In this document: positions 22,540-33,594 of the stretch, piece by piece
Position numbering within the stretch: position 1 is the stretch's first letter
Layout: every line of letters starts with the position of its first letter
Source: Solanum dulcamara
Lineage: Eukaryota; Streptophyta; Magnoliopsida; Solanales; Solanaceae
Length of the DNA: 64,000 bases
Reading direction: 5' to 3'
Assembly: GCF_947179165.1 (NCBI RefSeq)
Contig: NC_077246.1
Location: 66,070,921-66,134,920 of the forward strand
Program-made: the position numbers and the translations under genes
Notes under the pieces: generated by a model
What the model saw: the letters and a program-made list of their open reading frames with translations, nothing else
The model's database searches: none
What the model was told of the DNA's origin: nothing

Positions 22540-22840
22540 TTTATTGTTGGAAAAAAGCTAAAAATTTCCGCCTCTTTAAAAAAAATCAAAAATAAAAGTA
22601 AAAAATTATTTTTTTTAAAACCAAAATATCCCTGCCATAAATATATATTTATCAATATATCCTTTATATTTATTTATTTTTATGGGAATTTTTCATATAT
22701 AGTAATTTAGTTTGTAGAGTGATTTTAAATTTATTTTTTTTGAACTTTTTAATTATATTTAAATTATCATGTTAATATTATATCAATATATTTTTTAAAT
22801 TTATCTATATATAATATTGATTGAAAATTTGAATAAGAAA
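22540..22840 (+). repeat. Dispersed repeat shared with 30124-30435
   Basis: The order of motifs (TATATTTATCAATATATC, TTATATTTATTTATTTTT, TTTTAATTATATTTAAATTA, TGTTAATATTATATCAATAT, TATAATATTGATTGAAAATT) is repeated at 30124-30435 with substitutions. In the second location it lies inside a MITE. Confidence 0.75.
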
Positions 22841-23843
22841 ATGATTGTTTATGAATTTTACCCTATTTAAACGACATCTTTTTACTTGTATGAAGAATAA
22901 GTAATAAAACAAAACTCTTGATGAAGACCTTGTGGACAACGATATGAAAATGCAAAAACTTTGGTTTCTATGAATTCAATTTTCTTGTGAAAGTGATGGT
23001 GCTATGACAATTTTTTTCATTAATATATTAAATGAATTAAGAATATGAAGGCATTAATGGGTGGCAATAGAAAAATAAATTAAATATTTCTTAGTAAACA
23101 AAGTCATCATGAATTCATTAGTAATAAATGGACGAATTAAAGATTTCTAAGTAAACAAAGCTATCTGAAGTTGATTTTGGCAAAACATTATACATGTGAA
23201 GTTTTGTTAAAGTTATAATTTAGTAAAAAAATATTTGAAGTTAGCCTTAATAAATCATATCAATTTATCTGTAGGGATTGATTAAGTGATTTCCCACATG
23301 AAAGATTTGAGATCGCTCAACATCTCCCTGGGGTTTCAAAAAAAAAATGTCATACCAAACTTTAGAAAGTTTGGCATTTAATGACCACATATCAGACAAA
23401 AATATTTAAAATCACATCTAAAATTATTTTTGAAATAAATAAATTCTTTTTTAAAAGAAAATTAGGTTCAACTTTGTGAGAAAAAGAAGAAGAAATACCC
23501 CTCCCAATGTATTGCTTCCCCTCAAGACATGAGAAAAAAATTGAGGTGTCATTCTGTGAGCGTATAAGAATAGTGTTGAATAAAGTGTAATAGTTATGTT
23601 GATATTAATAATATGTTGGTATTAGTTAAATTAAAATTATTTCTTCTGCAATATTTAATTTGGAATATTAAAAATAACATGCATTGTATATTTCAAAAAA
23701 AAATAATTATTGCTTTACAAAAATATCTTCCACTAATATAGTAGAGAGTAGTGGTGGAACCAGAATTTTAATTTAAGGGGTTCAAAATATGAAACTATAA
23801 ACATACGAAGAAGCCGAATGAGGTTCAATATCTACTATATATA

Positions 23844-24495
23844 TCACAACAACAACAACCCAGTGAAATCCCACCGCGTGGGGTCTGGGGAGGATAAATT
23901 GTACGCAGACCTTACTCCTACCAAGGTAGGACGACTGTTTTCGAGAGACCCTCGGCTCAAAAGAAGCATAAAAAGAGGTCAGATAAGGCTAAGAAAAAGC
24001 GATATGGAAAAGCAAATAACGAATAACGCAAATAACGAAAGCGACACAGATAAAGTAGAGTAATCAAAGTACAGAAAGTAATAGATAGATAGTAACAGAA
24101 GTCAGAGCACAAAAAATTATAGTGTGGTAATGCGCCTACTAATACGGAAGAATAACAAGACTATGTACTAGCCTTCTACCCTAATATGGGTCCTCCACAC
24201 CCTCCTATCTAAGGTCATGTCCTCGTTAAGCTGTAACTGCGTCATGTCCTGTCTAATCACCTCTCCCCAATATTTCTTCGGCCTATCCCTACCTCTTCTA
24301 AAACCATCCATGGTCAACCTCTCACACCTCCGCACTGGGGCATCTGTGTTTCTCTTCTTCACATGCCCAAACCATCTCAGTTGCATTTTTCGCATCTTGT
24401 CTTCCACCAAGGCCATTCATATCTTGTCCCGAATAGCTTCATTTCTAATCCTGTCACTCCTAGTATGCCCACACATCCATCTCAACATTCTCATC
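23844..24495 (-). mobile_element. 5'-truncated RTE LINE with 13-bp target duplication
   Basis: TCTACTATATATA flanks both sides (23831-23843 and 24496-24508). The minus-strand 3' end is a (TTG)n tail, seen as ACAACAACAACAACCC on the plus strand, preceded by the 3' UTR phrase CTACCAAGGTAGGACGAC. The insert contains the last part of the LINE protein (24168-24416). This is a classic target-primed insertion. Confidence 0.85.
24168..24416 (-). pseudogene. RTE LINE ORF2 C-terminal segment
   Basis: An 82-codon open segment reading [53 protein letters not shown] and DRRVWRTHI. This is the conserved C-terminus of plant RTE endonuclease/reverse transcriptase proteins; the catalytic domains are absent because of 5' truncation. 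Further N-terminal residues are visible upstream to 24490 beyond a stop. Confidence 0.85.
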
Positions 24496-24602
24496 TCTAC
24501 TATATATACACAAAAAATAATTTTAATAATGTATAAATAATATAATTTTTCACCGAAAGAGATTCAGATAAATTTTCTAAGCCTATACTAGCTTCGCCCC
24601 TG

Positions 24603-25487
24603 ATAGAAAGGATATGAAAAATATGTTAACAACAATTGTGTTTTTACCCATACTAATACATGCATTAAAATTTTTTGCATTGCTAATACTATGATTTAAC
24701 ATGTATCAATTATACGTAACATAATATCAAATAAAATATAATTATACATAAATTAAAAAATATATCAAATAAAATATTAATAATACATCCTGCCAAACGA
24801 CCTAAGTTGATTGCTACACTTCTTTCATGGAAAATGCTATGTCACGTCTCCATCTCTTTTGTCACCTTGGAAAGATATTTCCTTCGTTTTGTTTGTTCTA
24901 TTTTGTAAACAAAATTTTTGAGTTTTGTAATATTAATTTTAAAATGTAGAATATATTTAACTATTATTTAATTTTATAATTTAAAATATATCATGTAAAA
25001 AAATTAAAATTAAAGAGTTAAAAAAATAGAAAAGAGATTTTTATTTTGAAAACATACTAAAAAACATAAATAGAATACACAAATTAAAACGTAGAAAATA
25101 TTATTTTTCCTTCCTTTGATATTACTAATTATAACTTATAAGTAATCAATATTCAATCAGCCAGTGTTATCTGTTTCTCTTGAAGTAAAGGTAGTAGATT
25201 GTTTCATCTTAAATTTGTCCTTGATCACTAAATTACGTCATCTTTAATGACATAATAAAAGAATTACAAGATTGCTAGACTTGTCTCATTGATATATTAG
25301 TCGAAAGTATAATTCGATATACAATATTATATATTTGGTATATAATAATATACAAAATTTTCATATATTTTTTTAAAACGTAATATATATTATCATACAC
25401 TCAAAATATATTATTATATGAAATTATAAGAGATATTTATATGCCTATATATAATAATATACAATATCATACATTAATATATTAAAA
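24603..25487. other. AT-rich stretch; holds one copied segment at 24797-24880
   Basis: Apart from the partial copy of 22340-22430, nothing is recognised. Confidence 0.4.
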
Positions 25488-25835
25488 ATGGACTTTGTCT
25501 TTTTTATTGAATTCAAGCACGAGATTTATCCAAAAACACTTCAAAACTACATCATATCACTTAAAGTGTCAGATTTGAGTTTCTTAATACATAACCAATT
25601 TTTTACAACAATACCTGCTCAAAACAAAGCTTATTTGCGAAAATTCAATTTTCAAACCTTGAAACTTCGAATTAATTCCAACAATGGCAGAACACTAATT
25701 CACTATTGCGTCTGTGAAATAAAAAATAATAAGAATATGTTATTAATAATAGTGGAGATTATTATGAAGCAAGGTGAAAATAAGGGTTTTGATAAGTCGG
25801 GTGAAATGAAGATCGTAAATAAATTATTGAGATGA
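25488..25835 (+). CDS. Hypothetical 115-codon open frame
   Basis: Opens at ATG 25488 and ends at TGA. The predicted product (MDFVFFIEFKHEIYPKTLQN...) is rich in Ile, Asn and Lys, has no signal peptide, no long hydrophobic run and no motif I recognise. The local DNA is AT-rich, but this frame is longer and less repetitive than its neighbours, which is the only argument for it. No promoter or polyadenylation signal is evident. It may be a fragment of a transposon gene or chance. Confidence 0.2.
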   Translation: MDFVFFIEFKHEIYPKTLQNYIISLKVSDLSFLIHNQFFTTIPAQNKAYLRKFNFQTLKLRINSNNGRTLIHYCVCEIKNNKNMLLIIVEIIMKQGENKGFDKSGEMKIVNKLLR

Positions 25836-27281
25836 TTTTTAAAAATAGAAATTCAGTCTCATTAAAAAAATGGAGTAGCTAAATCTATTTAATTTTTTTA
25901 TAGTAGTCTATTGGTATGCTCTCCTATTAAACTATATCCGTAATGTATACATATATCATTATAGGTATTGAAAAAAATAAGAATTTTTCATATTAATATG
26001 ACGGCTAGAATTTACAAATAGAAGATTCTCTTCATCTACTTAGTGAGGATTTTTTAGGCCGTGAAAATAAGGAAAATTTGTCTTCTGAGAATTTCTCACA
26101 ATGGTGACACAAGTTATGATTGCTACAAATTCATTTACGCTAATGATAAAACATAAATGTCCTAATTAGAATTTATAATTAAATAATACAATATGTGATA
26201 TAAAGTGCATCTCTTTTCCCTTATAAATGACATCACTATCTTTTTCTCCACCCTAAACAAATACATCACAAATTGAATATATGAACTTTTACTATTTTAT
26301 TGGTGAAACTCGATTCGATTTTCTATCTTATAATTTCTATTTTTTTTAATTTAAAAATATATTTACTTTATTCGTAAAATTGTACTCAAATTAAAAATTG
26401 ATCGACAAAAAATTTAGCAATCTTATTTTCTTCTCTTCTTGGTTAGTAATAATTATATATTAATAAAACTTAATATGCACCGTTACAAAGAAATGGAAGC
26501 ACGGCTATGCCATTAATATCATTTTGAGAGGGGGTAAATAGAGCTATTACAATAATTATGCAAAATTATATGGGTCACTTTATCCTAACAATTTTTTCCT
26601 ACTTTATCTGTTTTTAATTTTTTGACACAAAAATAAAAGTGGAATTGTTCACTACACAAAAAAGTTAGACACCTTCAATCTAGTTTTTCTCCTTAGCTAG
26701 CACGTCTGTCACATGATTTTCTTTCTTGAACTAGGGAAAACGATAAAAGAAATATCTCTAAACTATTTAAAATAAATTTAATTTATTATATGTTATATTT
26801 TTGGGTTAAAATTGTCATCATCCTTATATTTTTGGCTAAAAAAGATATCCTTTAATTATATCCAATTGAATAAAAAATACCATTTCTTCTAACGATTGTT
26901 CTGAGGAAAAAAAGAACCGATTTCCCTTGAATTATTTAAAATGGGATAATTTTTCCACCCATTTAAAGTTCAAGATAGTGCTCTTAATTTTAAAAATTTG
27001 AGTAAAATTCATTTTGGAGGTTATGAGAGTAATTTGATTATTTTAGATGAATGTTTTTATACAAATGCCAAATTTACGAAATATAAATTTAATTACCAAT
27101 ATTAATTTTTCAACTAAATATTTGTTCAATTATTTCTTTTCAAAACTATTATACTAGCCCTCAACTGAAATTTGAAATAACTTAAAATTAAAATAAGTAA
27201 TGAAAGATATCAAGATATAATTGAAATCGATTTCTTTTATCATATTGTTCCTAGAGTTAGTAAGAAAAGGTACATGATACC
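25836..27281. other. AT-rich intergenic sequence without recognised features
   Basis: No terminal repeats, RNA genes or conserved domains seen. Confidence 0.4.
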
Positions 27282-27503
27282 ATGTTCATAAATAATAACT
27301 CATCTAATGTGCACGCAACTAGAAGAAGAATGAAAAAAAAATTATGTCATCTTTTTTACTTTTTAAAGGTGTTTATACTACTTATGTTCTTCTCTTATTA
27401 TATTTCTCACATTCACCTTCCCCTCCCCCAACAAATAAAATTGTCCCTTTTGAATAGTACGTGTAACAATATAATTGATCATTTTTCGTTTGTTTTGGAA
27501 TAA
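27282..27503 (+). CDS. Hypothetical 73-codon open frame with one hydrophobic segment
   Basis: Reads MFINNNSSNVHATRRRMKKK, then a hydrophobic stretch LCHLFYFLKVFILLMFFSYY (about 21-40), then a short polar tail. A basic segment followed by one possible membrane helix would fit a small membrane or secreted peptide, but the tail has no CLE, IDA, DVL or PSK signature. It lies in non-repeated DNA. Existence as a gene is doubtful. Confidence 0.2.
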   Translation: MFINNNSSNVHATRRRMKKKLCHLFYFLKVFILLMFFSYYISHIHLPLPQQIKLSLLNSTCNNIIDHFSFVLE

Positions 27504-27799
27504 CAGTTAGAAAGAAGGGTGATATTTTTGAGCAAATAATATAACGAAAAGATTGGCATATTTTGAATAGTTGATATATATACCTTTTTCTCTTGAAACT
27601 ATGTTAAATTTGGGGGTTCTTTAGCTGGTGGACCAACCACCATTTTCTTTTTGACTTTGCTTAATGGTATTAGGTAGACTAATTAGTTCATCATTTAATT
27701 TTTGTCTCCCAATTAACTCACATTGACATGAAAATGGAATCTTAATTTAGTGCTTGGCTTATTACACGAATAATGCACCGTACGTTCCATTTATTAAAT

Positions 27800-27830
27800 C
27801 ACGTGTCTTTGTCTACCTTGAATATATAAG
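27800..27830 (+). promoter_or_regulatory. G-box/ABRE-like site followed by a TATA box
   Basis: CACGTG at 27800-27805 overlaps the ABRE core ACGTGTC; TATATAAG follows at 27823-27830. Spacing is plausible for a core promoter, but no gene follows before the MITE and LTR beginning near 28015. Confidence 0.25.
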
Positions 27831-28014
27831 ATTGTCATGAATTTAAGCTAAAACGAACAATAATTATAGAGAGAGATAAAAGTAATATTGAGGGACTAAA
27901 TAGAACTTTTTTCCTTTCTAATTATTGATCAAGTTGTGTAAGAGCCTCTTTAGCACTGTATTGAGAGGCCAAAAATATTTATTTTAAGATAAAAATATTT
28001 TTTTGAGAAAATTA

Positions 28015-30740
28015 AAGGTGTTTGGTTGTAACGATCCATTATATCGTTTTGAAAAATAGAGCTTACATAAAAGACTCATTCATATTTTTTTATGAGTATT
28101 TTGGTATTTGATAACCATAGTTATTTAGTTGATGGATAAATTTAAATAACTAATTTAATTAGTGGGCTAAGTTGATAATTTATTTAACACTTTATACCAA
28201 TTATTAAAGGAAAAGGATAGAGTTTATTAATTTTTATACATAATTAAGTAGAAAAGAAAAGAGAAGAAACAGAGAAAAGGAACAAAGCTCACCAGCGACT
28301 ACGAACGCAGAAGCTGGGAAAAATAAAAAATAAATACGGAGGAAGAAAAAAAAGAAAGGGGAAAAGAAAAATAAAGGAGAAGAGAAAAATAAGAATTTTC
28401 ATTCCAAAGCGTCAAGAAAGCGTCAAGATAATTATTCTCATCTTTTCCGTTAAATTTTTATGTGATTATGAATATATTTTTAGGGTATATTAGTGGAGAA
28501 ATAACACTGAAGTAAGAAAATATGACTCTAGGGTTCTTCACATAAAATCTTGATTTGGGGGTCGAATAACGATCCGTTTTAGCTGAAATTTGACATGTAA
28601 GTTTATTTTATCATGAGTGAACATAATCGGAAAAAAAAATTTAGATTTGACTTCAATGACTCTGGATGACTTTTTGATCCAATTTTTTATCCGAAAATAA
28701 ATATAGCTATATGGGTGTCATTGGATTCATATTCTTATGAAGATTATGTATTTGAACATATTTTGATCGTTCGGAAGCGTTACAAAAGGCTCAAGTTTTA
28801 AAGTGATTATTTAATTTAACTGAGGTTTAACCCTAGTTTTGAAATTCAGAAAATATGGGAGTTGACATGTTAAGTGACATCAAAATTAGGAACGTGTCTA
28901 TAGAATTGGGTGAATTATTGGGTCTAGGTTAAACATATATATAATATTGATGTTTACGGATTAGTTTACTTATAAATATTATATATTTGATGGATTGAAA
29001 TTGGTCTGAGGCATTTAAGAAAGGAAAGACATTGGTGGATTAGCTTGCTTTACTTCGGTTGAGGAAGGTTATGGTTTTTATTCTATATCATAAATAGACT
29101 CTTAATAGTGATTGATATTCATTGGGTAATGTGTGAAGTTTACTACGCATTTAATTATTGTGGTTTGGATGGTTGATATGTTGTTGTGATTGGTCTGAAA
29201 TCGCGAGGCCATGAAATCCATAATCTTGAACTTGCCCTATCAAAAATTGTGCCTTGAATAAAGAAGACTTGATGGAATATTGTTAATGAAGTGGAATGTA
29301 ACCATGAAGAATGATAAATTAATTATATTTGTATCAGGTGTCACATTCCGATATGGTATATTTGAATCGGGTGTCACGTTTCAACACGGTATATTTGGAT
29401 CGGATGTCATATTCCGGCATGGTAATATTAAAGGAAAACAAATTAAAATGACTTAATACTACCCAATCTCCAATAACTCATTTTTCAAAAGAGTATGATG
29501 TGGAGGCTCGAGTCCTCATGTGTGATTTTAATATTGTTGATTGGTTATAAAATTGTTCAATGTGTTGTCACTTGATCTTGATCTTGTTGGTTGCTACCTG
29601 TTAAGTGCTACGGCTGATTTCCCGCTATTACTTATTGCATATTGATTCCTATTTTGAGTCAGTCGATGATACCTACTCAGTACATGTTGTAATGTACTGA
29701 CCCCTACTTGTATCATTCTTTGTTTTATTTGTGGAGTGCAGCGAGTCTTCCATAGGCTTCGACTCGACCTCAGCTCTAGTCAGTTTTCAGTTCATCGGAT
29801 TGCAGGGTGAGCTATCCTTCTAGCTGGCGATGAAATCTCTTGTCATGGCATGATGTCTTTAGTTTTCGGACACACTATGTTAATGGTTTATTCTGGTGTT
29901 GATATTTTCAGATTTAGTTTTAGAATTTAGATGTCCTTCATGTGATGACTTTCAGGTTTTGGGAAAAACGTATTTATTTGAGCTTCCGCGTTATTGTTAT
30001 ATTTATTACTTGAGGTTTGTATCGTTGGTTCTCCCACCTAGGAGGTTAAGTGTGGGTGTCACTCATGACCCATTTTGGATCATGACATTGGCTAATCAGT
30101 AAAACTACTTTTAATTAGCAGAAACGGCTTTTCTGCTATTGGGAAGAAGATAAAAATCTCTGCTTCTTGAAAAAAGCAGAACTAGAACCAAAAAAATATT
30201 TTTTTCAAGACCAAACTATCCTTGCCATATATACATATTTATCAATATATCTCTTATATTTATTTATTTTTGTGGTGAATTTTCGTATATGGTGATTTAA
30301 TTTGTGGAATTATTTTTAAATTTATTCTACTTGATATTTTTAATTATATTTAAATTATTATGTTAATATTATATCAATATTTAATTTATTTTTTATTTAC
30401 CTATGTATAATATTAATTGAAAATCTGAATATGTGCCTTTTAATTAAATAAAGATAAAAATTTAATTAAAAATTTGATAATAGATATTTAAAATAATTTC
30501 TTTTTATAAAATAATCTTAATATTAGATGTGCATTGATACTTGTCTTTTTTCGTAATTTGACTCTCAAAAACACTTTTTAAAAAAGATTAGTCAAATACA
30601 ACATGCTTATCAAAAATATTTTTCAAATAAATTAGTCAAACATAAATATATTTTTTTTCAAAAACACCTTGTAAGACTTTTAAAAAAGTGCTTCTAAAAA
30701 TAAACAGTTTTAACAGCAAAGTCAAACATGCTCGATGTAT
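28015..30740. mobile_element. MITE split by a solo gypsy LTR
   Basis: Left terminus GGTGTTTGGT (28017-28026) resumes at 30088 as TTGGCTAATCAGTAAAACTA, ...TTAGCAGAAACGG. The right end AGTTTTAACAGCAAAGTCAA, ACATGCTC (ending near 30735) is its inverted partner. Joined across the LTR the MITE is about 650 bp. Its interior contains the repeat also found at 22540-22840. Confidence 0.5.
28027..30087 (-). mobile_element. Solo Ty3/gypsy LTR, 2.06 kb
   Basis: Plus-strand ends TGTAACGATCC and GGATCATGACA form a TG...CA unit. Flanking 5-mers are TTGGT (28022-28026) and TTGGC (30088-30092), four of five identical. No pol sequence is present inside, so it is a recombined solo LTR. Its complement begins TGTCATGATCC and continues ACACCCACACTTAACCTCC, the same family as the fragment at 53665. 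Orientation follows that fragment and is not proven. Confidence 0.75.
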
Positions 30741-32620
30741 ATGTAACATGCATGAATATATTCCAATGCCTCTAATAATTTTGTAGACAAAATGGTGTCA
30801 CTGTCATAAACCTATGTATAAATTGAATGCAGAAATATGTCACGATCCCCGTCCATAGCATGCATGTCATGAGTTTTTTGTCTAGGTCCGTAAAAATATG
30901 TCTTTCGGCTATGCCACATCGAACTTCAAAAATGTATGTATTATGTAAATTTGAGGTATATTATATAATTTTTTACTTTTCACTTTAAATATGATGTGCG
31001 ATTCGCCTAATTAAGTGTCATGCATACCTCATCTTTAAAAGCTTAACAACGTAACCTAAAAGTCTTTGAGTCCTGTTTGACCCACCCTCATTAGTCTGCC
31101 CTTCGTCAGGGGCGTCGGGCTAGCTAGTAAGGGGAACGAGTGAGGAAGAGAAAACTTCATAGCTAGAGTCATTAATATAGAATACTAGTTTTCAGTGATT
31201 GAAATAAAGATAAAATCAGTCCAAAGTTTAGAGAAATCAAATTTACTCAAAACAACTATAACAAATTGTCAAGACATTCTGTCATAAGGCTTCATCATGT
31301 CTAGTTTAAACACCACATTATTACCTTTATTCGCCTGAGTGATATTCTTAATTATCTCATGAGCCAAGGGAAATTTTTATGTAATTAATCTATCCTTCAC
31401 AAAATCACTTTGGCTAAGAAAAATTAATTATGTAATAGAGGATTAATTTATTCTAGGATTTTTATCCTTTTGAAACATTTTACTATTTAAGTTAAAATTA
31501 AGTAATCCTTGTGAGGTGTAAACCTTATCTTCAGCATTTTAAAAATAATAAGTTGAGTGGTTAAAAGTTTCATGTTGAAGGACAATATACACGTTATGAG
31601 TTATGAGCTGACAGCTAACGCTAATCTTCAATGATATATATGTCGTAGTCCTAGTGGATCATGTTTTATAACTAAGCTATTTAGGAGGTGTTTGGCCATG
31701 ATTTTTTTTTTAAGTTAAACTCAAAAAAATATATTTGATCATAAAAATTTGAAAAACAACTAAAATATAAAAAATGTTTGTTAGCATACAAGGACAAAGC
31801 TACATTATGATCAGTAGAACACCTTTCAGCGGCATACAAGGGCAAAGCTACATTATGAGAACACCTTTCGCTGAAAAAATATATCGAAAATATAGGGAAA
31901 ATGTTATATGTTTTGAATATATACGGCATACTGAACACCGTAAAAACAACTGCTTAAGGGCGTTCAATTTGGCTTAGGTGTTGTGGGTTCTATTTAGTTT
32001 TATTGGATTTTAAGTGGAGTTTTGACAATAAAATGAATTTCTACCCTCTTTTACTTCATTTTTATTTAAAGTATTCTTTCTAAATTCTAAATGTTAAATA
32101 AAAATTGTTTCACTAAATGTTGACCTTTCAACTTTTTTTTTTTTTTTTCATTTGGTGGTGCTTTATTTTTTTTATTTGATGTCCTTGAGTGATTTATTTT
32201 CTCAATTAAAATCTTTCGAAAAATTCAAAAATACATTTGAATGTAGTGCTCAGATAATGGTTTTAATGAAACTACAAATTAAATAAACTTGTAAAGTTAA
32301 ATATTACGTGGTGCACCCATTAATAAAAAAAATATTTACTTGATAAGTTTGAACACCCTTAGCCATTTTCTGGCTATGCCATTGTGGTATACACCATTTC
32401 TGAACGTGAGAAAAACTTTGGTAGACTAAAATAAGGGTATTTGTTGGCATGTTATTTATGACATGAGAAAGAGTCCATAGTGTTCGTAAATGAAGAAATC
32501 GGAAGTATCTAAGAAGAAGAAGAAGAGAAGAAGAGAAAGAGAGAGCACATTTAGGAAGCTCTCAATGTATTGACATTGAAGAAGTGAGTGTTTACACAGT
32601 GAATAGCTGATATTTATAGT
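30741..32620. other. AT-rich sequence with a 47-bp tandem duplication
   Basis: 31784-31830 and 31832-31876 are direct copies (GCATACAAGGACAAAGCTAC ... AGAACACCTTTC). Other parts, such as TGTCACGATCCCC at 30839, look like decayed repeats without identified ends. No gene seen. Confidence 0.5.
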
Positions 32621-32815
32621 TTTTTATTTATTTTTTCATCTAATGTTTGATATTCGTATTGGAGTCCGATTAATTCAGATTTGCACTGCATAGGGCTCCA
32701 TCCGGGGGGAAGCACTTCCTACGTACCAAGGATTTTTTATACCTAATGCTCGAATTCGAAACCTCTGGTTAAGGAGGAGCAGCCTCATATGCTGCACTAC
32801 ATCTTTTGGTGGTGG
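32621..32815 (-). mobile_element. SINE (SolS-like) with target duplication
   Basis: The minus strand opens with a tRNA-like region (TAGTGCAGCATATGAGG ... ACCAGAGGTTTCGAATTCGA) in which TTTCGAATTC fits a pol III B box. It ends in an A-rich tail (GATGAAAAAATAAATAAAA). It is bordered by TGATATTTATAGT (32608-32620) and TGATATCTATAGT (32816-32828), a 13-bp duplication with one mismatch. The family name is a guess from remembered solanaceous SINEs; the insertion structure is seen directly. Confidence 0.8.
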
Positions 32816-32889
32816 TGATATCTATAGTGAAGACTACAACTTCTAACTATTTTAATACCACTTTCTTATCAAAACTCGAAGAAGAAAAT

Positions 32890-33180
32890 ATGGTTGTAAA
32901 AGGCGTTAATTGTTTTATTAGAAGTGAAGTTTGGAGACATGTGGTTCATGACGTTTTTTACCTCAATACTCGTTATTTTTCCAATATAAGCCCTACTATG
33001 GTTCAACATTTTGAAATTTATGAAGGTGCAATTATAAATGTTGATTCGATTGTTGGTTGGAAATATAACATCGATAATACACATTTCTCTGTCATGCATG
33101 GTTCAAAAATTTTAAGCTGTGATGGCGTCTATCCAATCCTCATAGGCGATACACAATGCTTAGTTCAATTAACAGGTTAA
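32890..33180 (+). pseudogene. MLP-like pseudogene, exon 1 only
   Basis: From ATG 32890 the product MVVKGVNCFIRSEVWRHVVH, DVFYLNTRYFSNISPTMVQH, FEIYEGAIINVDSIVGWKYN follows exon 1 of the neighbouring MLP gene residue by residue in spacing. The splice donor expected after the WKYN codons is replaced (ATCGATAATA instead of a GGTAAT-type site). The frame runs on into unrelated sequence to 33180. No exon 2 is found before the next copy. Together with similar 5' flanks, this indicates a tandem duplicate that lost its second exon. It could at most give a truncated 97-residue product. Confidence 0.8.
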
Positions 33181-33495
33181 ATGCGGAAGTAAAAAGAGAA
33201 AACCAACAATAAGTCATAATTGGCAATTCGTAATATTAATTAGAGGTTATTGACTAAATTTATAAGCTGGTAAATGTGACTTATAAGCAATTTTGACTTA
33301 TTTAAACGCGTGGTAAAACACCTAAAAATACCATCTCTTTTTTTTTTTCATTTTCATGAGACTATTTTAAATCTATTACCGAATAAAATACCCTTTTTGT
33401 CGTTATCTCAGTAATGGGCTAACAACCTAACACGACATGTCGTGGATCATGTTTTATGATATTTATAATAATTTTTGGTACAGCTAATTGTAATC

Positions 33496-33504
33496 TATAT
33501 AAAG
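33496..33504 (+). promoter_or_regulatory. TATA box of the MLP gene
   Basis: TATATAAAG lies 89 bases before the ATG at 33593. The aligned place in the upstream copy reads CTATAGTGAAG, so the box is lost there. Confidence 0.6.
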
Positions 33505-33562
33505 ACTATCATCTGTAACCATTTTATCACCACTTTCTTTTCAAAACATTTTGCTATACCTA

Positions 33563-33592
<30 letters not shown>

Positions 33593-33594
<2 letters not shown>

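Larger units (their letters stand above)
22080..22980. mobile_element. Foldback-like element with long inverted arms
   Basis: The left arm (about 22080-22260) and right arm (about 22838-22980) are inverted copies. ATATCGTTGTCCACAAGATC in the left arm pairs with GACCTTGTGGACAACGATAT in the right. GATGTCGTTTAAATTGG pairs with the complement of CCTATTTAAACGACATC, and ATAAAATTCATAAATAATTA has its partner too. The loop of about 580 bases holds a segment repeated elsewhere (see 22540-22840). Ends and target duplication were not resolved. Confidence 0.65.
23749..24602. mobile_element. hAT-type MITE interrupted by a LINE
   Basis: Ends TAGTGGTGGAACCAG and CTAGCTTCGCCCCTG, imperfect inverted repeats of the CAGGGGCGGAGC kind known in solanaceous MITEs. 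The flanking 8-mers GTAGAGAG (23741-23748) and ATAGAAAG (24603-24610) agree at six of eight positions, as expected of an old hAT insertion. Without the LINE the element would be about 190 bp. Confidence 0.6.
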
